A DNA stretch of 64,000 nt from Melitaea cinxia. Taxonomy: Eukaryota > Arthropoda > Insecta > Lepidoptera > Nymphalidae. The notes beneath the pieces are model-generated. The model ran no database searches, was not told the origin of the DNA, and worked only from the letters and a program-made list of their open reading frames with translations. The DNA lies in NCBI RefSeq assembly GCF_905220565.1, contig NC_059417.1, positions 7,648,018-7,712,017 on the forward strand. The letters run 5' to 3'. The translations under genes and the position numbers were made by a program. Positions 39,501 through 53,600 of this stretch are shown here, piece after piece (position 1 is the stretch's first letter; each line of letters begins with the position of its first letter).

Positions 39501-42500
39501 TCTCTCTCTTTGTGTGAGGATTATATAACATAATAAATATGTTATAACATACACACCGTCTGCTCCTAAAGTAAGCAACTTAATGCTTGTGTTATAGGTA
39601 ACAGCCGACTGGTATAGCTAGATATTTTTTGTGATAAATATGCATAGTAATAAAACATGTATAAAAATACAAATATAAATATTACACTCAAACGCGATTT
39701 GAACCCGCAACCCGCGGAGTAGAAAGCAGGGACACTATGCGCCAACAGTCTAGTCAAGTTTGAGCTGAATCCACCACATTGTTTCATTGCGGGTTGGCGG
39801 ATATATTCCCTACGATGAGTAACGATCGCTATCAGGTGGACAATGATAACAATCAGGATTGATATCTTAACGTGGGTGGGGCGACCCACAAGACCAGACC
39901 TCCAAATCAGAAAGAAATATTTGTACAAATATACATACCGAGCGGGAGTCGAACCTGCAAACCGTCGATGTTTTAGGTGACTACTCGCTCCACTACACCA
40001 GTGTATAGTGACAAATATTAGCCACAAAGACAGACATGCAACAATATATACAGTCCTAGTAATCGAGCTGCACAATTATACAATATATTTGAACACATTT
40101 TAAAATAGCAATTGACTCTTCACCTTTTTATTTTAGCGTCGACATAAAAATCGGGCATGTTTTTTATATTCGCTGACCACAACTCAGCCTATAAAAAAGT
40201 CTTGGACTTGATTACATAAACGTAGAGATAACATTTTATTCCTCAGAGAAAGAGACGAATAGCTTTTGGGTATGTCCTTCAAGAGAAATAATGAATTTAC
40301 TGATATTAAAGGCTTACCCAAAAAAATTGATCTATATAAATATAACTTATAATTTAAACATATTGGTTAAATATTTGTATAGTTTCTTTCGTTATCAGCG
40401 AAGAAATGAAACTTAGGTTACTTGGTACAAGCCGTATCGACTCCTGCGCAACGACAAGCGTCACTAATCGCATTCTTAGGCCGACCGTTGCGCGCTCCGG
40501 ACGTCTTTAAACTTTAATTGTTTTTTATCAATAATTATTTTTTGCGTTGCCACCACTCGAGGTGAAATAAAAAAATCTCGCTAATGTGATTTTAAGTTGA
40601 CGACTACGAGTGTTTGTTCTGTGATACTGTTTTGGGAATAGCTTTTATCACTTGCTGGCTACTTCAGATAAGGAGGTGAGTTGTGATAGCTTTAGATAAT
40701 AATTAGTTCGACTCCTTACTGATACTGGATTTTTAATGCCTATTTGTGTGCTTATGAACACGTTATAATAATTTCATTTTGTGTCCGTATAAATTTAATA
40801 GAGGACTTAGAACTAAGAAGGGGGTATATTAAGCGCAATTTACATGAGATTACCCTTTTAACTGATTTACGTATTATGTATAAAGTTTACTATAATGCTA
40901 CTGTAGTAATGAGGAATTTATTTCAATAAATATTCGAAAAATCCAGAATTCAAGACGCCATAATTATCTTTTTACCAACAACCTCTCTGGTGTAACGCCT
41001 AAAAAACCGACGGTTTGCGGGTTCTATTCCCTCGGGGTGGATATTTGTATTTGTACAAATATTTCTTTCCGGTTTGAATGTCTGTCCTTGTGAGCCCCCC
41101 ACCGTGCCTCGGAGAGCACGTTAAGCTGTCGGTCTCGGTTGCTATCATAAATACCTGATAGCGATCGTTACTCATAGTAGCTAATATATCCACAAACCTG
41201 CATTGGAGCAGCGTGGTGGATTAAGCTCTGATCCTTCTCCTACATGGAGAAAGAGGCCTACACCCAGTTTATATTATAAACATTATAAAAAAATACGTCG
41301 TAATTTCAACTAAAAATTTCACACAATGTTACACTGAATAGACTTTTTTTGCCACGTTTATATTTCTATCAAAACACGATTCATTCGAACTTCGAACGCG
41401 TGAGAACCTACAACAACACATATTATGTAAATTTAAAAGATATTATCGTAAAGAAACTCGCAGACTAAGTTAACACGAATTGTAGCTTTCGAAATATTAA
41501 TAAGTGTGTTTGTTCGCTAACGAAAAAAAAAACCGACATTAATTACATCGAAAAGTAGGTAAACATAGTAGCATTATTAGAGATACTTTAAAAAGTACTT
41601 GTCAGATCTCAATAAAATTTAAATGGGACCAAATGACAAGCACCAGCTTTCGTTTAAAAAAAAAAAAAAAAAAAACATAGTAATTGGTCCACCAAGTAAG
41701 AAGTTATAACAACACATAAAAAAAAATACAGTCGAATTGAGAACCTCTTTCTGTTTTGAAGTCGATTAAAAACGATATAATGCGACAGCCCTACTAAATA
41801 ACAAAACCCTAAGGATTGATTTACGAACGTCAACGTAACGTGACACTCAGGCGGCTCCTAAGCTCAATACCATACCACGTTTTGCAACTAACGGAAGGGA
41901 CGTTTACAACCACCGGCACCGACAAGAACACGACATTTTTATTATTAAACATGCGTCCTTGTTTAAAAAAATCCCCTTTCGGCTTTAAAAACAAACGTGA
42001 TGAATTTCTATCGAAAAATATACTCACAGTTTATTTTAATCATTAATTTAATTTTTACGTTTTTATTTAGTGGAAAACAAAAAATATCCTTAAAATTTCG
42101 TGTTTATTAAGTAATTACTTGCAAATCCTTTTTATAATGACGACAAATTAAATTTAACCTAGAAAACAGTCGAAATTTAATTCACGACTTAAACTAAAGA
42201 CGAGAACGCGTGATAAATTTTAAAACACGTTCAATTTTTTATTAAGATTTTAAAAATAGTTCATACGAAAAAACAAGGCATTAGAACTATTTGCAAATGA
42301 TGATTGTCATTATAATGAAACAAGATGATTGGCATAGTTCAGACTCTCCAGGTACTTACTAGAGTTTATTTACGCTTTTAATTTCGTGGGACGTCGTATG
42401 GTCATTTTTAGTTCGGCAACGTTGCTGACGTAATGGTCACTGACGATAAAATAACCGTCACGGTAAGTCCCGTATAAGTCAAATCATTGATAGTGACCAT

Positions 42501-45500
42501 TCTGAAAAAGTTATGTACAACATTTTTTGAGCAAGGATAAATTCTATATGACTCCGAAATAATATATATATACAACGATATAAATATGACAATGAAATGA
42601 TAATGATGTATGACACTACAGAAGTAACCATAAACAAGGCTGAAATCGCGCGCATATTCTAATCATCAATAATAATGTCATCAGTAATAATCACTTCAAC
42701 CACTTAATGAGGGATATGACTCAGAACATTTGTTTAAGTAATAATAGTTTAAGCTAAACAAAAACATCAAAAACAACTATTTTGTAAAAAAAAAAAACAT
42801 TCAAATGTTTTGCAGATTGACCGAACAAACAAATCAAGTATTTATGTGTTATTAGGTTATATTGCAACGACATCTCTTACATGAATACACATACTTTTAT
42901 TTTGAAAACTACACAAAAACACCACAAAGTATGGTAACAAAAGGAATACGTTTTTCTTTTTTTTTTTTTAGATCAGCTCGTCACGTGACGTATGAACGGT
43001 CTTTGTACAGCCGTAGCGTAAACAAAGCGCTGGGCTAGTAATTTTTTCGCTGAATCAAAGCGAACGTTTGCTAAAGATATCATCGTCGTTGAGCAATGTT
43101 GTGACAAACTACTGCGAGCTGTGTGTGTTTAATACATATCTATACTAATATTATAAAGCTGAAGTGTTTGTTTGTTAGTTTGAACACACTAATCTCAGGA
43201 AAAAGCGGTTCGAATTGAAAAATTATTTTTGTGTTGAATCGCCACTTACCGAGGAAGGCTACAGGCTCTATAATATATTTGTAAGTTTTTTCCTACGCGG
43301 GTTAAACCGCGGGTACTGCTAGTCTAGTCATAAAAATCTCGCGTCAATGTGTTTATAGTCGCACTTTTGAAAACGACTCAATCGCTTTTTATGATTTTTG
43401 ATTTGTGTATGTAGGTATATTTGGTATTTATGAAAATAGGTCCTTAAAGTATTAGGTATATTGATACATTACAAATATACTAGCTGACTCGGCAAACGTT
43501 GTCTTGCTGCTAAACGCTATTTAAAAATAGGGGTTGGTGGTAGAAGGGTGAAAATTTAGGGTTGTATGTATTTTTTAACGCCAAATAAGAATAAAATAAA
43601 AAATACATAATATATCTAAAAATAAAAAAATAATTTAGGGGTGGACTACCCTTAACATTTAGGGGGATGAATGATCTATTATGTTGTTCGATTCTTAGAC
43701 CTACCCAATATGCACACAAAATTTTATATATTAGATTTTGTTTCTATCAGTTTTGTTTGATCGATATTTTAATAATACCCGTAAAATGTTCCAATAATTT
43801 TGTAACAGAATCTTCTTAATCTTATTACAACGTAATTGATGCTGTTTCTCTTACATCAAAATAGGTTTATACATAAAAGAGTGTTTTATATTTAAAAGTA
43901 TAAAATACTATTTAAATTACTGTAAAAGTAATAAACAGATTGTTTTTATTATTATAAAATATCATTATATGAGTATCAAGCTCCTATGATGAATAAGACA
44001 CGGTTGTGTAAAAACAATTCCACATGGTGTTCGAACAGACACAACCGACCATTGTGTAAGTGTTTTGAGTGTGGTATCCGCGCCCAATATAGTCAAAACT
44101 TCAAACTTGCGTATACAGATACATTGTTTAAATAATATAGGTATTGTAAATTATAATGATTACAAAATAAACTTCGAAATGTTATTCATCTTCATCAAAT
44201 TTTAGTTTGTTGGGCTGTCAATTAATCACGTGACAGTTTTAGGAACTTTTTATCGCTATAAATTTTATAAAAATAGGAGGACAGTCCTCTCGTGACCACG
44301 GTTGCTGTTAAGTATTTAGAAATGACGGGCGTCTAAAAAACTTAATAAACCGCGACAAAATCCGAAAAAGTTGTTTCATTATAATGAGTGAAATTCGCGT
44401 AAACATTAGAACAATATGTTGAAATTTTCTGGATATTATCTATAAACAGATATATGTCACTCACTTACTTCAGCCTATCGCAGTCAGCTGCTGGACATAG
44501 GCCTCCACAAATTCGCGCCGAAAATGGCGTGAACTCATGTGTGTTGCCCATAGTCACCACGCTGGGCAGGCGGGATGGTGACCGCAGGGCTGGCTTTGTC
44601 GCACCGAAAATGCTGCTGCCCGTCTTCGGCCTGTGTATTTCAAAGCCAGCGGTTGGATGGTTTTCCCGCTATCGGTCGGCTTTTCAAGTCTCAAGGTGGT
44701 AGTGGAACTACGTAAACACACAGCAGCAATATATCGAATATGATTAAATTTTTGGAGAAATCAATATCGTGATACAAAATTCCAGATGATATATCGTGTT
44801 TTTTTCCGAACTTTTTTCAAGCCGCACGTGATTTACGAACTCCCGCTTACGAATACACAAGTCTTCAAACTCTCACTATTAACGTTTTAATTTTAACAGA
44901 TTTACCGCAAGTGTCATTTGAAACTCCCAATATTTCGGCGATGTTGCAGTAACTGTTACCATGGCGTCTAGAAAGTATCGTACAGGTATCCGAGCGCACA
45001 ATATCCGTGCCGCAACTTGTGTTTTTGTGTCGTCGTCGTCCCCTCACACAAATTTCTTATCTCATTCAGTTAAATCCGTACAAGTCAAGTGTGAAGGTGG
45101 TGTGAGGTACTTATTTGTTTGAATATGTTAAAAACTTAGCTCTGCCATGTTTTACATTTGAATCGGAAAGGTCTTAGGTCAAAATTACTGATACGCTGTT
45201 CGACATCAACTTGACATTGGCGATATCGTGTAGGAAGACGTTCGCGTAAAATGTAATATATTGAATTTATAATCTATATTATCGAATTTGTAATTAATCT
45301 CCCAGACACTTTAAATATAATTGTGTTTGTGATCGAAAGAAGCGAACGGAACTTGAGAGGAAGATATAAGTTAGATGGCGCCAAAGAAGTTTTACTTCAG
45401 TTGTGTGCACACTCGGTTTTTTTTATACCACTAGGTCGGAAACAAACTCACCTGGTGGTAAGCGATTACCGTAGCTTATAGCCTGCAACACCAGAAGCAT

Positions 45501-48500
45501 CGCAAGCGCGTTGCCGATCCTACCCCCAATATCCCCAAGAGCTCTGGTCACCTTACTGACTACAGGAACAATATTGCTTGAAAGCCGTATTATTTAGCTG
45601 TGATCTCCTGTAAGGTCGATGTAATTCCACAGTCGGGTTGTTCCAGATTTTGAGCAGAATTATTCCTGATGTGCCCTACCTTAGTTAAAAGTTAACTTGA
45701 AAAAGTAGAGTTAAATACACATTACAAAGTACTACTAGCTTTTGATAAAAATATTACAAAAATTACTTCTTTATTATCTGTTGCTAGTAAGTGAAATAGA
45801 TGATAACTGTCTCACTCGCAATAAATTTTATAAAAATAGGCCATGTTATCAAATAAAAAAATTAAAAACAAAATGTCTTAATAAATAAAACTTGAAAACA
45901 ATTTTTTTTTATTTGAAACGTATCAATTTTTTTACAAAAATCTGAGATTTATTATCAGGATTTATAATTTGCATCGGTAACGTTTACTGAGTATATAATT
46001 GTGTTGGCAGGCAAGGCAGGACGCCGCGTTGGCGCAACGGTCACAGCCATGGATTGTACCTGTTGCGCTGGCGGTTGCGGGTTCGATCCCCACACATGAC
46101 AAACATTCGTATTGGCTATACAGGTGTTTGTCGTGGTCTGGGCGTTTGTGCAGTCCTTGTGGGTCTCCCCACCGTGCTTCGGAGAGCACGTTAAGCCGTC
46201 GGTCCCGGTTGTTATCATATACACCTGATAGCGATCGATACTCATAGTAGGGAATATATCCGCCAACCCGCATTGGAGCAGCGTGGTGGATTAAGCTCTG
46301 ATTCTTCTCCTACATGGGAAAGAGGCCTATGCCCAGTAGTGGGATATTACAGGCTGAAGCGTTTAGGCAAACGAAGAAAAACCGACTTCAGTTATATCGA
46401 CAAGTAATACAACGTAGGTAGACAAAAAAATTGTCAAGTAAATACGCATTATTAAAGATTACTCCGAAAGTTGTAATCAGATCTCGATGACATTATAAAG
46501 CTTTAGATTAAATTAAAAATAATCAAAATCGGTACACCCAGTAAAAAGTTATGCAGGTTTTCGAGAGTTTCCCTCGATTTCTCTGGGATCCCATAATCAG
46601 ATCCTGGTTTCCTTATCATGGTACCAAACTAGGGATATCTCCTTTCCAACAAAAAAAAAGGATATCAAAATCGGTCATAAACAACGGAGTTATGCCCGAA
46701 CATACATAAAATATATATATACATATACGGTCGTAATATATATAAAGACGGTCGAATTGAGTAACCTCCTCCTTTTTTTGAAGTCGGTTAAAAAATAACT
46801 GTAAAGAAGCCTTCTTAAAAATTGGACTCATTAGGAAAGTGCTCAAGGCCTTACAATTACTGAGGCCTTCTTTCTGCCTATAAGATGGCTTATATTGTAG
46901 AGAACTTTATTTATAATATATATAATTTAAAAATGTCACTAAGATGCCACATAAACTCATTTCACCTAGTAGAAGATCCAAACCTAAGTCGATCATCAAC
47001 GAGCTGATAATACAACGAAACATACTTTAAAATAAATTGAGTATATTAGATAATATATTAAAAAAGGGTTGCCTAAAAAATCCTGGACCGACTATTTTTA
47101 ATTATTATATATATATTTTTAATTATTATATATATATTTAATTGGAAATTGCAAGATCAAGAGGACATCAATGTCATCGACGTTATGAGTAGATACACAT
47201 TTAACTTAATGCTAAGCACATCATTGCACTATTACATAATAATGTCATTCGGTGCCGAAGTACATAATTTAGGTGCATATAACACATTAAACCTTAATGC
47301 CAAGGCATAGTGGTGTGATATTTAGCTTAATGCTAAGAATAACACGAAGAAAGACTAGAGGACAAGATATCAATTCTATCGAGTAGCAATAAACACTACA
47401 CCAAACTTAAATATGTTTGGACTTAGTGGCACTATATTTCGTGCAAAACTCATGTAATTTTTTACGTCTTTAATTTTTACTGGGTGTAATGATTTTGATT
47501 ATTCTTTTTTAATCTGTTCGGCGGTGATTTAAATTTGTTTGAGACCTGACGAGTACTTGATTCATACCAAGCAATGAGTATTGTACAATGTCAATGTAAA
47601 TTGACCGATTTTTCTTTTCTTTTTTTTTGTTTGGAAATAAACACGTTTTACACGAAAATCTCGAAGGAATTCATCCAGCATCTATAGGTTAGTCTTTACT
47701 TTTAACGCATATTTGAAAATGAAATTGCGTCGGTAGTGCTGTTTTACGACACATTCACGACGCGTGCTCAGCGTGACCGCGTTCTCATAAATACGATAAA
47801 ACGAGATTGTTTGGATTTGACTATTAATTTTTTTTACATTGATGTCGTTTTTTTTAAACACCGATTTTTATATTATTTATTCTTTAAAACAAAATATTAG
47901 AATTTTAGCTAGGCATAGCATTAATATGACATAGCGTCAATTCAGCGTGACGTGTTTTATGAAGGTAGAAATAGAAAAAAATGATAGAAATCGAAACGTA
48001 TCATTGCCGAAATCATCGGATCTATTTTGTCTTAACTGAAGCCAATTAAACCAAAAAAAGACGATGTCGAATATGAAAAATGAACTTGTTATTGATTTTC
48101 ATTCGAAGATTTTTTGTAATCGACTGATTAAATTTAATCCTTTGTAATCTTCGTATAATGCAAGATAATTGTGATTTTTCATTTCGTGTGAGTAATAGTG
48201 CTTGTCAACATTTAGTACATATGATTTTAAAGTAAAACTACCTAAGTTTAGTGCATAGTTTATTGTGATAAGAAATAATATTACCGCGTAATACTTTAAA
48301 CGAGTTGTTTATTGTTTAATCATAATGTTTATTTTCAAACATAACAATAAAACAACTATTTACTTTGTAATCGAATGTAAGATATTACTGTTGAATCGAT
48401 TTTGTGGTTAAAGAAACTTTATTGTCATATAGAATTAACAAAATCACTTAAATGAGAAACTGAACAAAATTTATTAACTGTTATAGGTCATGTAATATCT

Positions 48501-50533
48501 CGCTATCACGTATATACACACAACTGGTGTTTAAGCTTGGACACTTTTAACCTCGTCGAGAACGTCGTTAGAAAGATGTCCTGTAATGATTCGTTCAAAT
48601 GCACATAATATCAAACCATCATAATATAAAAATTATATATGTAATAATCATTTATTTATTTTACAACTTAACCCATAATAATAATTAGGTGACGCATTAG
48701 CGCAACGATTACAGCGCTGGCTTATTAACAGACTTCAAAAAAGGAGGTTATCAATTCGACTAGTTTTTTTATGTGTATTAACTTTGGAACTTCTTACTAG
48801 GTGGACTGATTTAAAAAAAATCTTTTTTTTTATCGAAAGCTGGTGCTTGTCATGTGATGCCATTTAAATTTAATCGAGATCTGACAAGTACGTTTTGAGT
48901 TATCTTTAATCATGCGCATTTGCTTGACTTTTTTTTACGGCGTCTTCATAACTTTTTACTGGGTGTACCGATTTCGACGATTGTTTTTTTAATCCAAAGC
49001 TAGAGCTTCTCGTATGGTTCTATTTAGATTTGATTAAGATCTGGAAAGTTCTTTTTGTGCTATCTCCAATAATGGGTATTAACTTAACAATTTTTCCGTC
49101 TACCTACGTTATATTATTGGTCAATGTAATTCGTTTTTCGTAAAGTCTGTTTTTCGTTTTGCGAACAAACACAATTATGGTTGCGGATTCGGTTTTCGCA
49201 CATGGCTCACACTTGTATTGACCGTAGGTACAGATGTTTGCCGTGATCTGGACGTTTTTGATTGTGTATTGTGTTTCCGAACTCCTTACACAGTAGTTAA
49301 TCTTACTGGGGCCGTCGAGAGTGAGGCGTTTATTTATTTATTATAAAGTAGACGTGTATATCCATATATATGACTTAAACTCTCCCCGTGTGTGTCGTAA
49401 GAGGTGACTAAGGGATAACAGTTCCACTACTATCTTGCAACTTAAAGAGCCGACCGATGGCGGGATAACCATCCAACTTCTGGCTTTGAAATACACAGGT
49501 CGAAGACGAGCAGTAGCGTCTTCGGTGCGACAAAGCCAGCCCTGCGGTCACTAACTCGTCTGCCCAGCGTGGTGACTACGGGCAAAACACACTACGAGAC
49601 ATAGACCTCCACAAGCTCACGCCATTTTTGGCGTGAACTTATCTCCATAAGTCTCTAAGGTCTATGTCCAGTAGTGGACTGCGAAAGGCTGATGTTATGA
49701 CTTAAACACTAAACTGTATATACACAATGTTTACATAAGTTAGAATGCTTGAAATTGGGTATCACTCAACATATTATAACCGCAGGCTAGCTTCGGCGCA
49801 ATGATTAATTCTATATAATATGTAAATTTTATTATTAAGCTACACTAACTACTTTATACACCAGTTGCTAATGATTGACTATATTATCCTTTTTTATTAT
49901 ATCCACTCTTGAACGCCATCTTTTGAGTTTGTAAACAAGCAACTGGCACAGCGCCCTTCATGTTTTTTCGTCCTATGTTAAACACTATTGTATCTTTCCG
50001 TTTCCGATAAAATATATTTTAAAATAACCGGCATCAGTACCTAAACTAGTTACTAACTATATTAACGATAGTAATACATAACTAGTTATCTTAAGCCCAT
50101 TTAAAAACATCAGATTATACACCAAAAGGTCGATAAATTTAATAGAACAGAAGCGCAACGATCGTAAATTATCGATGACACAATTTCGTAATTAAATATT
50201 AAAAAATTAAGAAATATTGAAAGCGGACGTCCAATTGCTTAAAATATAATTACATATATCAACGTTACCGATATTTTACAGATTACCGTATTAGTGCTGT
50301 CCTATCGGTAACTTATCTTGATAGTAGCTAATGTGAAACTGTTTTAAATATTATGATTAAATTGTGATAATTTTTTTAGTAATTTACTATTTACTCGTAA
50401 ATTGCGTTGTTTCTTTCGATGGAAAAACAATTATTTGATTTTTTTTTTGCGACGTTATTAAGGATATGTTAAATAACGTTTATAATACAGTAGAAATTTA
50501 ATTACACTGTATTACTTATACTACTAGTAGTGC

Positions 50534-50579
<46 letters not shown>

Positions 50580-50602
50580 TAGATATATATATATATATAT
50601 AG

Positions 50603-50633
<31 letters not shown>

Positions 50634-53600
50634 GCAGCAAATACCTTGATCTAAATTCGACCCGACTCAACCTTACAAAAGATCACAGCCAAGCAATTCA
50701 TTCCTGTGGTGAGTGTGTGGTGAAGTTAGTCAGAGCTCCTAGGAAGGGTCGCCCTAGGGTGAAGAGTACCTTTGCTGAGCCTACCCCGCTTGCATTGCTC
50801 ATAGTACCTATTCCAGGCGTTCATAGACTACCGTTTCTTACCATCAGGTGGACCGTGGACCGTAGGTACGCTTGTTTGCCACCTGACAGTCTAAATTACT
50901 AATATAATTCAATCTAGTCGTTTGTTGTTTACAAATTGATTTTAAGTAAATGATTAAGTATTGTTGATTTATTAAGAAAACCTTCACTTTGACTGTAAGT
51001 GGCAGTTGTTCCGTTAAGATCCACGTGTTCTAACCACTGAGCCTATAGTCATAATAATTAATAAGAAGGCTTAATTAAATTCATGCTTGAAATATAAGTA
51101 CGAGCTGGTCACGGCCCGTTTGCTTCGGTTTACATTATAAGGTTAAACTAATTGAACACAACATTGTTGTTATAACTTAATGCCGAAAATATTAATCTAA
51201 GTTTATTTAACTCCCTGATCTCAACGATATTTCGGAACAAAATCTTAGCATTAAAACCCGATTTATAGAGTAAGATATCGTAATAAATATAGTATTTGCA
51301 TTTTAATAGAACCTCATAGCTTGAATGTAATTCGTGCAGTTAAAATTGTTTTGTTAGATCACATGCGTTTTTTACGCAACTACTCTCTTACAGATCATGT
51401 ATATCTTAAAGTTCTTCATCGCTATTTTTATTTGGAGTAGATGTTTTTAAATTTCTCTTATCAGTAAAATAAACTAATAACAAGCGACTATAAAAGCAAT
51501 AATTTTATTTCATATTTATTACAATTGACCCAATAATATTACTAGAGTTATTCTTCGATAACGTTCAGATTGAATTGGTTTTTGTTATCGCAATACATCA
51601 ATATATTTTTATATTATTTAAATGTAAATATTTGCGCAACGAAAGAATGTGATGCTTTAAAATTGTACATCTTTGTATCGTGTATAGTTTATCTTATGGA
51701 CGTTTATTAATTGTGCGCGGTAGAGTTGATAGAAATACATTTACTGACACACAAAGTAAAGTTAGGAATTAAATGTTCTAAACACAGACTGAAAAATAAA
51801 TTACTGGTAAGACGTCCAACGGGCGTTATCCACATTTTATCGCCATCACTTGGTGTTTAAATAATCGTTACGTTTCTTGAAGTAGTTGAATTTTCTTCAC
51901 AATTTTCTTCATTTTTAATTTCGTTTCAACGAAATGTTAGAAAGTTAAAAAAAAAGGTTAAAGTAACCGAAAAAATCCTTCTCAAATTATATTATAGTTG
52001 TATCTCAAAGGAAATTAAAGGAAATTTATATATAATAAATAACACAGTGCTGTTGCAAGCTTCGCGGTGATCAGTATACCCGCGTAAACTTAATAATTGA
52101 TAAGTTGAAAATATATTTACATAGTTTCCCGTTCTATGTATAATTAATGTATTGTATACATTATGGTTTATTTAATGAATAAACGAAGTGCAGTAGCCGC
52201 GCCTGTTAACCTAATCTGATAACTATCAAAATATTTAAATAAATCCCTTCTTATCTAATTTAATCAAGAATTAAAAATTAGTTTCTAGGTATATTAAACT
52301 AGGTAAAATAAAGTACATACAGATAAACACTATAAATATATGCAGGTATAACTTTTATATTCACACATTTTCCTTTGTTCATAAAACAAAAAACAGTATC
52401 AAACAAAGAAAGCTATAGAAGTCGCTTTTTTCTTTGGGTATAGATCACATCACAATAGAAGCAGATGTTTAAAATTATTGTTTCTTTGTTGCAGCTCAAA
52501 AGACGATGAAATAGACGGAAACTGTATAGTACGAGCTAGAGGCCTGCCTTGGCAGTCATCAGACCAGGACATCGCTAAATTCTTCCGAGGACTCAATGTT
52601 GCTAAGTAAGGCTTGCTGATATAAATATAAAACCTATAGCTGCATGATTTAATATTAGAGATAATACCATTTTTAAATAAAAAATATTTTGTATTATATA
52701 TGTATATATATGGTGTTATATAGTTTCGCCGTGACATTTACATCCTTTTTTTACTTAATAATATACTTCCATGATCCAAATTCACCTTCTTACTACTTTA
52801 ACTGTACGTGCTGCTACTCTTTGAAACGAACTTCCTAAAGCGATCCAATACATCCATAAACACTTAAGACATCACTAGTAGTAACTAAGTACCTAATATA
52901 AATCGTTCCTGTGTAGGGGCGGAGTAGCGCTGTGCCTATCCCCGCAGGGTCGTCGTAACGGGGAAGCGCTGGTACGCTTCGTATCGCAAGAGCACAGAGA
53001 TATGGCGCTCAAACGACACAAGCACCACATTGGACCGCGGTACATCGAGGTGAGATTATAATAACACCTAGACATCTAACTCAACGACCCCCACTATGAT
53101 TATCTCCTGTGTCACTGGTCCGAAAACACAATATACTAGGGTAAACGCTCAGACGCAGGTAAATATCTGAATGACTTATATAAATGTGAGATTACGCCTC
53201 ACATACGACAACTCTCAATAGGATTTAATCCTTTGTCAGCGGTCCGGCATACATAATAAACGAGTACAAATGCCCAGACCACGGCAAACAGTTGTATGGT
53301 CTGTACAAATGTTTGAAATGTGCGTGAATAGACCCGCACCGACGTGTCAAAAAATTATTAGATAGGATGTTCTGAACTTTAGAAGAACATTCAGAACATT
53401 CCTTAAAAGTCTTGTCATCAAAATTCGTGTGAATGTCCCTGGATTAGCCTTACATAAGTACAATTGCTTAGCTTCAGCAGAATATTTCTAATAATTAGGG
53501 TAAGCTGTCATGGAAACAATAATATGGTTGAGGTATGGCATGGCAGGAAATATCCTTCTCAAAATCAGGAGCAGCCCGATTGGAAAAGTACTACAGACTA

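Larger units (their letters stand above)
31434..52494 (+). other. fusilli intron D-E (21 kb)
   Basis: GT-AG intron separating the N-terminal domain from the RRM block. It carries the large terminal-inverted-repeat element with its nested Dong-like LINE, SINEs, MITEs, Helitron pieces, and CpG-richer patches at 40430-40670 and 42405-42470 that could be regulatory. No host exon was recognised. Stretches 42050-43130, 47160-48680 and 50910-52494 hold nothing I can name. Confidence 0.75.

Noticed and set aside
40744..40929. 61-codon frame downstream of the CpG-rich patch
   Set aside because: No domain, no splice relation to fusilli, and AT-rich composition. Not evidence for the suggested promoter.
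46028..46095. A possible tRNA gene from A- and B-box matches
   Set aside because: No acceptor or anticodon stems can be formed, and the same sequence recurs in other S1 copies followed by a long common body, so it is a SINE.
45955..46273. Overlapping ~100-codon frames on both strands, similar to one at 33111-33356
   Set aside because: They fall in S1 SINE copies and include tRNA-like promoter sequence; not protein genes.
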